Position numbers and translations under genes: made by a program
Shown: one piece after another, positions 10,701 to 22,242 of the stretch
Layout: each line of letters opens with the position of its first letter
Numbering within the stretch: the first letter of the stretch is position 1
Assembly: GCA_947683425.1 (NCBI GenBank)
Contig: CANTUQ010000073.1
Coordinates: 8,962,501 to 9,026,500, forward strand
Direction of reading: 5' to 3'
Length of the DNA: 64,000 nt
Source: Excoecaria cochinchinensis
Lineage: Eukaryota; Streptophyta; Magnoliopsida; Malpighiales; Euphorbiaceae
Notes under the pieces: model-generated
What the model was told of the DNA's origin: nothing
Database searches by the model: none
What the model saw: only the letters and a program-made list of their open reading frames with translations

Positions 10701-13308
10701 TGATTAAGCTAAAATTTTATGTGAAATCTAAGATATATATTTTAAGAATTATGGAATTAATTTTTGGGGAAAATAGTTTTGAGAAATGATAAAAATCATT
10801 TAGGGTTGGAAAATGGGCTTATTAACCTAAATGGGCTTTTGGGTTGGCCCATGATTTGACCCATCTTGAGGGACTACATAAGGCTGAAATATCTCCCATT
10901 TTCCAGAAATCTCTCCATCCCTCTCCATTTCTCTTCATGGTCGAATAGCCTCTATGGTTCTCTCTACCATTTTCTTCTCTCCTTTTCCATTTCTCTCTCT
11001 AAAATTAAGCCTCTTAAGTAAATTTTAGCCCCTCTATTAGATGATGGCAGCCTCTAGTCTTCAAATATGGTGAAAGAAGTGGAAAAAAGTAAGTGGAGAA
11101 TATTATGACCGAAAATTGAGGTATGTGTATTTGAAGTTTTTAATTTGATTCAATGGTTCAAATAGGTTGATCTAAGGTTGTAAAGTATGCAAATGATGTT
11201 GGATTGAATAAAGGAAGCAAATTTATGGTGATTTCCTTGATGTGTATTTTCAGCCACTAAATGAACATAAAGGAGATGATGGTGTTTCAAGGATCTAAGG
11301 CAAAAAAAGGATGTTTAAAGTGTGGAGAACAAGAAAATAAGGTTAGTGGATACAATATCCTCCTTTTTCCATGTTAAAAGTATAATTTTTTGTTATGTTT
11401 AAACATAAAGTATGTGAAATATGTATGTTTAAATGAATCAAACCATATAGTCATGTTTAGAAAGGTTAAAAATGAGATAATGAATGATTAAAATGAAAAG
11501 AAATAAACTTTATACCATGGAAAACATGTAGGCTGAATGGTATGATTAGGTAAACATAGGTATACTTTGATGTTTAATGCATATAAATGGTATATTCATA
11601 AAGTTTGACATGAGATCTAGTTAATTGAATGGATAAAGAAAAGAAAAATAAGCATAATGGATGATGTATGGTTTGACCGAATGGTATACATAGTAAAAAT
11701 GTGATTTTGATGTGTTATGATGTCATGTAATGGTATAACTAGGTTAATTAACATGTAATCTAGCTGAAGGAATGGTAAATGAGATAAAAATAGTTTATGG
11801 TGAATATATGTCAACATGACCGAATGGTATGTATGGTGTTATATACGAATATGTTATGATATAATGACATATAAAGGCATAACTAGGTTAATTAACATGA
11901 AATCTAATCAAATGTATGAAAAATGAGATGAAAATAATCCATGGAAAAATATTGATACCTTGGCCGAATGATATGTATGGAAATATTAATATGTAGTTTG
12001 ATAGTTTAATGAATTTCATGGCATAAAATGGTAATGGAATGAAAATGAAGTGTATAATGATTAATTTGATGTAAAAAGAATGGAATGATATGGTTATGTT
12101 CCATTGATAATGTATATTGTAACTTGATAATGGAAAAGCGGAAAGATTAATGCCCTTAGTAGTGGTCTGGAGGTTAAATCTCGCTCAGGATACAGTGGCT
12201 AGCCTTAGGGACACTAAACTGCGGGGGTGAGCAAGATGTCTCACTTATTATAGGCCAATGACGGTCCTACTCAATGTATTGAATGTTGAAATAACAAATG
12301 AATGTAGGGGTGGTCCTTCGGGGTCCCTCTAAAATGTATTGAAATGGAATGTAAGGGTGGTCCTTTGAGGTCCCTCTAACATCTATTGAACCTATAGGAT
12401 TCACGTCTCGTGCATCCAGTTCAAAGATTTCTACCAGAATTGTACTAAGGGCAATATGGTAAAAATGGAATTAAAATGATTAATTTAGAGTTAAATGGAA
12501 ATTTAAATTAAAAAAGGCTAAAATGAAAGAAATAAAAAGTTTAAGGATAAAATGATAATTTGGTTCTAAAGTCATTTAATAAGAGTTAATAATGGAAATA
12601 ATATGAATAAATGGTTAATTATGTAATTTAGTCATATTTTAAAGACTAAAGTGTAATTTGGTATGAAAATAATAATTTAAGCACCAATTGATAATTTGCA
12701 TGTTAAATAATGAAAATAGGTTAATTAATGGCATTATTGTAAATAAATGAAAAGTGAAGGGCAAAACTATAACTAGTGAAAGTCTCGGGACCAAAATGTA
12801 ATTTATCAATAGTAATGTAAAATAAAGTATTAAAAGGTAAGTAACAAGTAATATGAATGCTAATTGTATAATTAGTTGGCAATGGAGGAAAAAATGATGT
12901 TGCACTAATAATATAATGAGTAATGATAGTATCAGTAAATAAATGAAAAATGTCATGGTAGTGTTAAAGAATTATTGTCAATGATTAGGGAAAACACGAA
13001 TATAGAATTAAACATGTATAGTTAAGTAAAATGGAATTAATTGAATTTACTTAAATAATGACAATGGTTAAAATAATATTGATAATGATAATGAAATTAT
13101 TGGAATTCTTAAGGAAATGATATTTCATGGAAAATGAACTAAACATTTAGGGTTATGTAATTGAAGTACTAATTAGAAAGATTAAGGAATGAGTAAACGA
13201 ATGAAAGTTCAGAGATAATGTTAGTAATATAAATGTTAATTCTAAATAACAGATATAAGAAATATATGTGATAATGTTAATGAATGATTGACCAAGTTAT
13301 AGAATGTT

Positions 13309-13420
13309 AGATAAGATGAGATGAGATGAGATGAGATGAGATGAGATGAGATTAGATGAAATGAGATGAGATAAGATAAGATAAGATAAGATAAGATGAG
13401 ATATGATAAGGTTTAGACAA
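13309..13420. repeat. Pentanucleotide microsatellite GATGA/GATAA
   Basis: About twenty units of gatga changing to gataa. The second LTR copy has its own run at about 35953-36060 with a different mix and number of units. Confidence 0.95.
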
Positions 13421-13957
13421 GATAAGGATTAAAATGAAATTTGACTTGAAAATAGTATGTTAAGGGCTAAATGGTAATTATGTAAAAGATTGAGGTGACA
13501 AGGTAAAAATGGTTTTAAATGAATAATTATAAAGTAATAAGAAGAATGAAGTGAATAAGGACTAAATTGTAAGGATTTAAAAGTAATATGGTTAAAATGG
13601 TAGTTATGCTTAATAGTAAGGAAAGATAGAATTATGGAAAATACGAAGCTAAATAATTAAAAGAGTGGAAATATGAAAAATTAAGGATTAAATGTGAATT
13701 CTTGCATAAAGTGTAAGTAAGGACTAAACTGTAATTTTACATGATAAATAATGAATTAAGTATGATTTAAGAATAACTAGTGGCATATTTGTAATTATTG
13801 TGAAATTGAATGGGAAAACGGTAAATAAAGGGAAATTGAAGGATATAAAATGCAATTAACCATAATAAGATTAAATGAAAGATTTAAATGTAAATTGACA
13901 AGGTAATTAACTAGTATATGCAATTGTAAGTATAATAAGATTTTATTGTATAATGTA

Positions 13958-14003
<46 letters not shown>

Positions 14004-14784
14004 TTAAATATGGTATATAGATAATATTCATGCTAATTAAAGTAATATAAATAATAATAGTATAAAGGATTAAAATTAGTTATGTTAATACTTAAATTAG
14101 TGTGTATGCCATTATAGTACAATAATGGCAAAAATAATAATAAGAATTATATGGACATTAATAATAGAAATATATATGCTATAATGACATTAATATTAGA
14201 AATATATATGGCGAAAAATGAATGTTAATTATGGTAATGTAAATTGTGGAAATAATGGTAATTTAAATAGTGAGAATAAATGAATCAATTTATATGATTA
14301 TTAAGTGTTAATGTATGAAATGAGAATGATGATAGTTTAATTAGAGGGAATCAAATGAGTGAACAAAGTAATTGTTTGTAATGGTATAAATTTAAATTAT
14401 GCATGCATGTTTGAACTGGTAATGAAAATTTAGGATATATATCCACCACTGGATATTTTTAATGTCAGCACGTAGCGTGATTACTGCGTGCAGGTTATAA
14501 AAGAAAAGAAGTAGTAGTGGCCGAGGTTTACGGATGATCGAAAGAATATTCGATAGCAAGGATAAAGGTATAGGCATGGTATGTATACGACTGCAATGAA
14601 TGAACACGAGGTTGTACAGGATAGGTATATTTATTGTATGTCTATATGATTGTTATAGTATTGCATTTGTATGATTGTTATCATTACAAAAAAAAATACT
14701 GAATTAGATAAGTGCAGTACAATGCATTCCAATGCAATGTGCGATATCTGATATCCGTACCATTTACGGGTATAGAGTATTACA

Positions 14785-15083
14785 TTTATTGGTATCAGAA
14801 CCAGGTTTAGGCGGTCCTAAGATCGAAGATAGTATAATGAGGACAAAGTGATACATATACATGCAATGAATAGGTATTGATGACAGAAGTGAGTAAAGGC
14901 ATCTAAGGAGACATAATGATAGTATAGGTTCACAGAATTCTAATGTATGATTACTGATGGAATGTGAATAGGATTTCTGAATTGAATATCCCCATAAAGT
15001 GATTCCAAATGTAATAATTATGATTCACGATAGTGGTATATAAGAAAATTTCGAGGACGAAATTTTTATAACTGGGGGAGAAT
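14785..15083 (+). other. Del-1 internal region: primer site plus polypurine tract only
   Basis: Begins tttatTGGTATCAGAACC, a near match to the plant initiator-Met primer site, and ends aaatttcgaggacgaaattt then actgggggagaat, the usual 3' end of Del/Tekay pol plus polypurine tract. About 250 bp between them hold no frame of note. The element therefore keeps the cis-acting ends needed for reverse transcription but has lost all protein coding. Confidence 0.85.
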
Positions 15084-16009
15084 TGTAATGGTCCAAATTA
15101 CCATAAATTGCATATAATGGCTTGAATACTGGTATAGTATCGAGCAGTGAATTCTATAGTGTATAGTATAAGTTGGGTGTGAAAATACTTGTAATTATGC
15201 CGTGGAATTCAGTGGAGTTATAAGGTTAAACAAGCGGGCCCTAGAGAAGCCACTGATAGGTGACCCCGAAACTGAAAAATATTTTATTTGACCATAGGAG
15301 AATACAAGTTATATGGGGTTCAGTAATAAAATTTGGAGTGTAAATGAGGTCGGATAGATCCCCAAAAGTCAAAAATAAGAAAAAGTCCCGGCCCGTTATA
15401 AGTAGGGTAGAGTTGACCAAGGTTTGACTGAAATTTTTAAAATAGCAAATGAGCTCTAAAAATTTTTTGGAAGGCAGGGATGGACTCCAGATAATATTTC
15501 TCAATTTTTGGCAGTGAAAAATGTAATTTTATGGTGATACTGAAAAATGGATGAATCGAACCGGTTTAATTAAATCGGATCGAAAATGGACCCTGATTAA
15601 GATGGAATCAAGGTCAAATGAGATGTTAAGGATAAAAAGGAAGTTAAAGATGAAAGGTGAACTGAACCGGTTCAAGTAGTGAATCGGACGGGTCAAACCA
15701 GTTTGACCACAGTTGACCGATTTGACCAAGAATTGAATGAAATCTAAATGGTGTTAAAGATCTTTGAAAAATTATATGAAAGCATGATTTGCTTGAAATA
15801 TTGTGAAAAATCAAATGGTAATGAAAAATAAAATTTACGGCGAGACAGCAAACTGAGTTATCGGACTGGTAAGAAATTATCGGACCGAGAAACGATTTCC
15901 GATTAAGCTGAAATTTTATGTGGAAGCTAAGATATATATTTTAAGAATTATGAAATTTATTTTGGGAGAAAATTTTTTTGAGAAGTGATAAAAATCATTT
16001 TGGGTTGGG
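15084..16009 (+). repeat. Del-1 LTR 2, segment 1
   Basis: Collinear with LTR 1 9892-10810. It stops at about 16009 (gggttgg) where the truncated Tat-1 left LTR begins. The junction shares a few bases (gttgggac versus gttcgggac in the right LTR), so its exact base is ambiguous. Confidence 0.9.
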
Positions 16010-16774
16010 ACTTCTCATCTATTTCTACCTTAATTTAACTTTACATTTAAGTTTTGAATTTATTAGTTCACTTTCTCTCTCCACACGATGCAAATTTCAA
16101 TTAAAAGCACAAATATTCACATTAAAAGCGGTAAATATACATAAATAAAAATAAATGAAATAAATGTTCAATTACAGTAAAACTAGGAGCGGAATACAAC
16201 TCTCATTTTAAAGGTACGATATATACATACAAAAAGACGGAAAATTCATTTATTTTGAGGGCTTTGGCCCTCACATGCATTTATTATGAAAAAAACTAAT
16301 TTTATGTGATTTTTTATATGCTAAAACAGGACATTGGATCCCTTAATTTTATGAAATAATCCCAATTTTAATTAATATAAAACAAGTATCCATTTTTTAA
16401 TTTATGAGGAATAAAATAAAAAATTACATAAACAAAATAAGGAATAAGGAAAAGAAATAAATAAATAAAAAGAGATAGGAAAACTAAACCAAAGATAGGC
16501 TTTCCATGATGGCATGATGGTTTTTCTCCACAGCTCAATCCATCCAGGAAAAGGAAAATACAATACTCACAAAATAAAAGAAATATTAATATTTACAAAT
16601 TAAAGCTATACACATGTAAGTAGAGAGTAAAATAAAAAAAAATAAGAAATAAAATACATAAAAAATAAAATTGTTAAAGTAAAAAAACATTTTGAAAATA
16701 AAATAAGAATTAAATAGAGGAAGAAATAATAAAAGGAAAAAATAAAAAATGGGAAATAAAGACGTGAGACGGGG

Positions 16775-16920
16775 TTAGTGGCCGACCGACGGCCGTCCCT
16801 CATGTGACCGATGGGCAATGGGCCTCACACACCATCGCTCTAACGACAGATGGGTTTATCGCCCGTCGCTCGAGCGACAGATGGGCGTTGGTGAGCTACT
16901 GCCCGTTGGTCGCATCTGGT
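16775..16920. repeat. CCGACGG/GCCCGTCG motif array A (Tat-1 left LTR)
   Basis: Repeated gaccgacgg, gaccgatggg, gcccgtcgctcgagcgac and similar. The copy in the right LTR at 32630-32770 is better preserved and includes a perfect inverted repeat CGCCCGTC / GACGGGCG (32713-32720 and 32733-32740). Confidence 0.85.
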
Positions 16921-17489
16921 TTCGAATAAATAAGCAAAAAACTTCTTTTTCTCTTCTCTTTTAAATAAACAACTTTCAAACAAAATAAAGGCAAATAAAA
17001 GCTAAATAAAAGGTAAATAAATGCAATAAATGTGGAAATGAATGTAATAGATTAATAAAGCAAGTGTCCATAATATTTACCCTCAGATTGTACCTTTTTG
17101 GAGTGAAACTTCGGTTGACTCGAACCTTGTGCGTCTCACGAGAAGAAAGCAAAAACCAAGAAAGAAAAATGTCTATACTTTTTCCTTGATTTTTACAAAA
17201 TTTTCGAAATGTTTGAATCCACAAAATGGACGAAAACTAATGGATTTAGCTTTCTCCAAGTAAACTAGATTCACTTAAAAGCGAAATAAAACGAGAGAAA
17301 GACTAGGAAAATATGGGAATTTAAACAAATAAAGAAAAGAAAACTTGAGAAGAAGAAAATTTGCCCTTTTAATTTTGCAAGAGTTTTCCCAATCCAAGTA
17401 GTTTTTTTTTCTTCTTTGTAGCCTTTTTTAGCTTGCTTTAGTGATTTTCCTTAAGAAAATCCGAACCCTTTTCAAAGGAAAAGGTTTAC

Positions 17490-17785
17490 TATTTATAGGC
17501 ATGACCGACGGGCAGGCCTTGACTCACCGACGGGCGTTCCTGAGCCACCGACGGGATACGTATCCGTCTCAGCGACCGATGGGACACGTGTTCCCTAGAA
17601 AAAAATGGTGGCCGCCTCAACGACTGACGGGCATGTGAGTCACCGATGGGTTGTCCATTCCTGAGAGAGGCGGCGACCGCCTCGACGACCGACGGGATGC
17701 CAACTACAGACGGGCAGGCCGTCCGTGGAGCAAAAACTCAAATTTCAAGTTAAAACTCCCAGTTTTTTTTCAAATTCTTCTTTCT
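17490..17785 (-). promoter_or_regulatory. Tat-1 LTR promoter module: motif array B followed by TATAAATA
   Basis: On the minus strand an array of CCCGTCGGTCG-type motifs (17730 to 17503, about ten copies) is followed within about ten bases by cctaTAAATAgta (17497-17490), a strong plant TATA box. The next 50-80 bases would hold the RNA start. The right LTR has the same module at 33341-33630. This is the best candidate for the gag-pol promoter; the assignment is by position and sequence only. Confidence 0.65.
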
Positions 17786-17921
17786 ATAAAATAAAACCTT
17801 TTACTTGTCGGGACCCTATAGGATCAAAATTTTCGAGTTCCATCCACTCATTTGGGACCAGGCATCGGTTTCTTCATTGGGTAATCTCTGATCTGGACCG
17901 CCCCAGGACACAGTGCTTACA

Positions 17922-17936
17922 GTTGCCCCCAATTTT
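17922..17936 (-). other. Tat-1 polypurine tract
   Basis: Minus-strand AAAATTGGGGGCAAC directly abuts the LTR start TGTAAGCACTG. This is the expected plus-strand primer site for reverse transcription. Confidence 0.8.
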
Positions 17937-18121
17937 GGGAAGGCTAGTGCACAAGTGCCTAGGTGAGCCAAAATTCAGAGAGAGAAAGGAAGAAAAGCAT
18001 ACCTGGGCGATCCTTTCCTTTCACTCTGCTTGCTGGGTAGACCTCATCTCAGTCCACTCAGCAGTGGATGTATTCGATGCATATGTCCCTACTGGTTTCG
18101 CTTTGACTAGTAAGGCGTTAG

Positions 18122-18570
18122 TGCAAATTCCCTGCTAATCCCTATACGATCTGCAAGGTGGAGAGCAATGTTATCTAATCGCAACCCCCATTGTGAAGAA
18201 TTCCTTGCTAATCCCTGTACGATCTGCATGGTAGAGAGCAGTGTTATCTAACTGCAACCCCGGCTGTGAAGAATTCCTTGCCAACCCCTATATGATCTGC
18301 AAGGTGGAGAGCAGTGTTATCTAACTGCAACTCTGGCTGTGAAGAATTCCTTGCTAATCCCTATACGATCTGCAAGGTAGAGAGCAGTGTTATCTAACTG
18401 CAACCCCGGCTGTGAAGAGTTCCTTGCCAACCCCTATACGATCTGCAAGGTGGAGAGCAGTGTTATCGAACTGCAACCCCGGCTGTGAAGAGTTCCTTGC
18501 CAACCCCTATACGATCTGCAAGGTGCGTAGTTCTTTCTAACTACAGCATGAACTGTGAGATGCAGTGCTT
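18122..18570. repeat. 73-bp tandem repeat, about six copies, Tat-1 3' region
   Basis: Units begin at gctaatccc or gccaacccc: 18134, 18207, 18280, 18353, 18426 and 18499, exactly 73 bp apart, with a degenerate final unit to about 18610. Each unit holds tacgatctgcaaggt, gagagcagtgttatct and ctgtgaagaattcc. The location just inside the 3' LTR is where Ogre/Tat elements often carry tandem repeats, some of which have seeded satellites in other plants. Confidence 0.95.
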
Positions 18571-18610
18571 TCTGGCTACGATCTCGGTCTTGGTTGGAAA
18601 TTTCCTTGTT

Positions 18611-19007
18611 AACCCCTCTATGATTCAAAAGGTAAACATCCTTGATGTGATTCTTCTGATATGATTGATATCCATATTTGGACTAAGATTAAGCAGATGT
18701 TCCTGCATATCAAAGAACTTCTTATTACCCTTATGTGAATTGCTCTTGTTTACAAGGTTCATAAACAAGTTTATATCATTATTTATAGTTTTGTTATTAT
18801 CTTCCTGATTTTTATGATTATAAATATTTTATTTTAGGCGTAAATAAAGGTGCATACTCAATCGTCATTAATGTAAGCATAGCATGCAAGGATAAGGACA
18901 AAATAAACATACGTACGATTTTCCACTATAAAACAATTTTGTACAAGATATATACAAAAATAAAAAAATACAAGAAAAAAAACTAAATAGACAAATATAA
19001 CAAAATG
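18611..19007. other. Tat-1 non-coding spacer
   Basis: AT-rich sequence between the tandem repeats and the end of the sense ORF. No frame, repeat or hairpin stands out. Confidence 0.7.
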
Positions 19008-21216
19008 TCATCCACACTCCCTGAATGGCTAGAAAGGTGGATAATCTCCAATCTCCTCATCAGGGCCCTCATCGTCAAATATGTGGACGGGCTAAGGTGG
19101 CGACTGAGGCGGAGGCGGTGGCTGCGGCTAGGTCGACGGCCGAGGCGGAGGCTAAGGCCTGGAGGTAGAGGGTCCAGCTCCCGAGGTGGACGGGCGAGTA
19201 GAAGGACCTGCCGCTCCTGGGCGCTGAGATGCCCATATGTCCACCATCAGCTCAAGCCTGGGGGAAATTGCCACTGGCACAGACGATGGCTGCGGTCTCC
19301 CTGGACCCTGCTGCTGGAACTACACCTGGGCGTATCCATCAAGGAAGGGCTGGGCACATTCCGTCATGAAGCGTAAGGTGTCCGTGATCATTCCTCCTAG
19401 CTCTCTGAAGGCCCTGCTCAGCTGGCGAGTTTGATCTGCGGAAGCAGTACTCATACTCCCCAACCTCTGCTCGGTCCGCTCGCGAAAATCCCGGACATAC
19501 TGAGTCATAGGGTGGACAGCCCCATCTATCGCCTGCACTGTTGAGCGGAGAGCATCCATCGACTCCTGTATCATCTGGAGGGTCATGTCCACCCCCTGAG
19601 CTGCCTCGTCCTGGGAGGTCCTCACCTCCTGTCTCAGCTGGTCTACCATCCTCTCCTGCTGCTCTGCCATCTGCCTAAGAAGCCCAGCATGCTCCAGCCT
19701 CAACTGATCAATGACCTTAGCCTGCTCCTGGATTAGTCCCTACTGCTACTCCAGCCTCTCTGTCAGAAGCGTATCTCTCTCCTCAATCCGAGCAAGGAGG
19801 GCCCTATCCCTCTCTTCCTGTCTGCGCTTGAAAGCTGCAAGTGCGGAGACTATAAGCTCGGAGATGTCTGGCTGCGACACTACTGGAGGTGGAATCGGCT
19901 CTGATGACTGTCCCGGAGGTGGAGCTGTGGATGTGGATGCCCCCGAATCTCCTCTGGCGTAGGGGTCAAATCTGGGTGAAGGCCGGAGAGAAGTCCTCTG
20001 AATCCTCGAAGCCGGAGAAGGAGTGAGACTCTGTGCCCCCGATGTCGGATGTGCCCCCGATGTCAGAGAAGCACTGAATAACTCCTCCATGGTGAACTCC
20101 ATCCCCATGTCAGAAGGAGTCCGAAGCTGCTCCTCATACTGCAGCGGGTGTGGAGGTTCGACCTCCTAAAAAATCTCATATTGTGGAGGCTGGACCTCTT
20201 GATGCTGTGGCTGCAGAGGCTGGCCCTCCTGATACTGCTCAAACTGAGGAGGCTGGCCCTCCTTATGCTATGGCTGCTCCTCAGGCTGCGGTGGTACTAG
20301 CACCTCCCCCTCAGGCTGCTCCTGAGCCGGGGCTAAGGATGGAAGATCGAAGGCCCGCCGTGTCTCATGTATAGTAAGGAGCCTGAAAGCCTCAGCCTGT
20401 CCTGGGATCTGCAGCACCATCCCCATCTGTACTACGGCAGGGGCATCCACATAGATGCTCTCATCCAAAGTGCCCTGAAGCCTATTTGGAGCCACTCCCA
20501 ATTCTAGCAATAGGCGAGTGATGACCCCTCCAACTATCACTGATGGGGCTCTCCCCCTAGAGACTCTGGCCATGTTGGCCAGTATCTCATGGCTGATGCT
20601 GAGGCACTGACCCATCATCATAGCCTAAAGGCTCCAAATCTCGGTCGCGTTAAGCGACCCCGAGTTGCCAGCCCGTCCGAGATATGAACTGGAAAGCACC
20701 CTATGCAGATACCGAAGTGCCTGTGATATCAAGACTGTGCTCTTCACCGTATCATGGTCATACGGCACTCCGGGCAGAGCGATAGCAGCCCAATGGTCCC
20801 GTCTAACTACCCTCTGAGGTACCATAATATCCTGACCGTGCGGCAAACTCATGGCCTGCGCGAACCTCTGCCGCGTGATGCTGAAATGATCACCATCGAA
20901 CAAAAACTGGACCACTTTGGGCTCTGTATCGGATCTTTGGAACCCCCCGTAGTGGAAAGTGGCAAACACCTGTCGCACTACCTCGAGATATGTGGGGAAT
21001 GCTGGCACCATAAACTCGGTCCAACCCGCTCCTACAACCAGAATATCCACCTCATCTGCCATCCCTAGAGCCTCCAGGAATGGTCTGGAAACGAAACGGC
21101 TGGCTTGGAACTCTACCCGAGCCAATGCTGCATATCTCCGCCGAGCCTCTGGAGTTATCCACTCCGGAGCCTGAGGCTCATCCTGGCCATGGGGGACGCA
21201 TCTGCATGGCGGCATC
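19008..21216 (-). pseudogene. Athila-ORF1-like extra gene of Tat-1 (about 735 codons, ten in-frame TAG)
   Basis: One frame runs from ATG at 21215 to a TGA at 19008-19010, broken only by TAG codons. Residues about 25-200 (GWTEFMVPAFPTYLEVVRQV, FLFDGDHFSITRQRFAQAMS, then LSSSYLGR) resemble the Athila ORF1 / putative plant transposon protein family; its function is unknown. After the first TAG comes a segment typical of the same family (ISHEILANMARV ... GVITRLLLELGV). Then follow a Q/P/E-rich stretch, a coiled-coil-like helix (19320-19800, many Arg/Glu/Gln) and a Pro/Gln tail ending in an acidic patch. It sits where env-like ORFs lie in some plant retrotransposons. The ATG follows directly a good splice acceptor (atag|G, 21217), which decided the start. 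The stops are at 20625, 20268, 20166, 19746, 19740, 19320, 19152, 19128, 19092 and 19029. No membrane segment is seen. Confidence 0.75.
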
Positions 21217-22038
21217 CTATAAAGCAACTGATAATTTAGTAATAGTAAATGACAAAAAAAAACGACAACATCTCAGTAGAGACGCGTCTTAACCATCTTG
21301 AGTAAGGAGGCTAGAAGGAAAAAACGGGATAAACTTTGCATCCCAATAAATAAAAGAAATTATCGATAATTAAAAGACAAATAAAAGTACAAATAAAAAA
21401 TTGGGCAGCACCCCGGCAAGGGTGTGCCCCACTTCCTGCGCAAAACAATACAACAGGCCTCAGGCCTTCAACCAGCATAGAAAATATTGACTAAGAAATA
21501 AAAACCTAACATTTGGACAACATCCCGGCAAAGATGTGCCCCAACTCATGCATATAAACAAGGAATTTCTCACAACTAGGGACAGGCCTTAGGCCTCAAC
21601 AACCAGGCATGCATAAATTAATAATATAGTGCAACAAAAATAAAAGTAATAAAAAATGGCCGCACCCCGGCAAGGGTGTGCCCCACTTCCTGCATAAAAG
21701 AACAATAAAAACAGGCTTCAGGCACCAACAGTCACAATATTTATATTTTGGAATCATACATATGGGCAATAAGTCTTACTCTAAATATACGAAAATAATT
21801 ACCCAAGGCACTATAACGGTCTAATCTAAAAGGTAAAGGTTTTAATCAAACTAAATGAACTAAATATACTATTCGTGCGAAAAATAAATATTTACTAGGC
21901 AAACGGGCAGCATTTCAGCACTAACTTATACTAACATTACTAGAAAAAATAAAAATAGAGATAAAAATAAAGAAAGAAAATAGAGAAAGCACTAAAATTT
22001 AACTTACTTAAAGAAAGGAAAATAGATTATTTACTAAC
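21217..22038 (-). other. Predicted 822-nt intron upstream of the Athila-ORF1-like gene
   Basis: Minus-strand donor ACAG|GTTAGTAA (22038) and acceptor TTGCTTTATAG| (21217), with a branch-like ttactaaa about 25 bases before the acceptor. It holds three related copies of cccggcaagggtgtgcccc at about 21412, 21530 and 21664, each able to form a short hairpin (GCACCCC with GGGTGTGC), next to aggcctcaggcc-like segments. The intron call is by motif only; RNA would settle it. Confidence 0.5.
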
Positions 22039-22242
22039 CTGTAATTGTAGAAAATCGAAGAAGAGGACTGGAAATGTAGAAAAATAGGTCCCGGTTGATC
22101 ACAACAATACAAGAATCACAAGAATGTGCTAAAAATGCAAAAATATGAAGAAAAGGGGAAGAAAACGACAAAAAATCGTCAAAGGCGTCGATTATGGGAA
22201 GAGGAAAAGAGAAAAAACTGTTGCCCTGTCGGCCACTGGTCA
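22039..22242 (-). other. Predicted first exon / leader of the sense extra gene
   Basis: C/T-rich on the minus strand (cttttcctcttccc and cttcttcgattttctac), lying between the TATATATA at 22243-22250 and the predicted donor. It has no ATG frame of note. Confidence 0.4.

Larger units (their letters stand above)
9892..14784 (+). repeat. Del-1 LTR 1, complete, about 4.9 kb
   Basis: Runs TGTAATGG ... GTATTACA. A TATA-like acataagg lies at about 10866, before a C/T-rich leader-like stretch. Upstream is a motif cluster (10370-10700). A GATGA/GATAA pentanucleotide run spans about 13310-13420 and an (AAT)n run 13958-14003. Frames in it, including the 105-codon minus frame at 12639-12956, are AT-rich and Leu/Ile-rich and have no domain; they are not called as genes. 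Confidence 0.9.
16010..17921 (-). repeat. Tat-1 3' LTR, truncated at its outer end
   Basis: Collinear with the right LTR from about 31850 to 33771, ending ggacacagtgcttaca. It contains two motif arrays (16775-16920 and 17500-17730) and the minus-strand TATAAATA at 17490-17497. The right-LTR bases 31447 to about 31848 have no counterpart here. Confidence 0.9.

Noticed and set aside
12639..14031. Leu/Ile-rich minus-strand frames that look like membrane proteins
   Set aside because: AT-rich LTR composition gives hydrophobic codons on this strand; the second LTR copy breaks or changes them.
17725..18138. 137-codon plus-strand frame as a gene
   Set aside because: It crosses the Tat-1 LTR border, polypurine tract and first tandem repeat; not credible as a coding unit.
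18122..18570. CRISPR-like array
   Set aside because: Regular 73-bp period, but whole units are repeated without unique spacers, in a plant retrotransposon.
19008..21216. TAG recoded as glutamine
   Set aside because: Tempting because all internal stops are TAG at Gln-like positions, but plant nuclear genes do not reassign TAG; CHG deamination explains it.
20754..21292. Plus-strand frames opposite the Athila-ORF1-like gene
   Set aside because: Shadows of the minus-strand coding frame; no domain.
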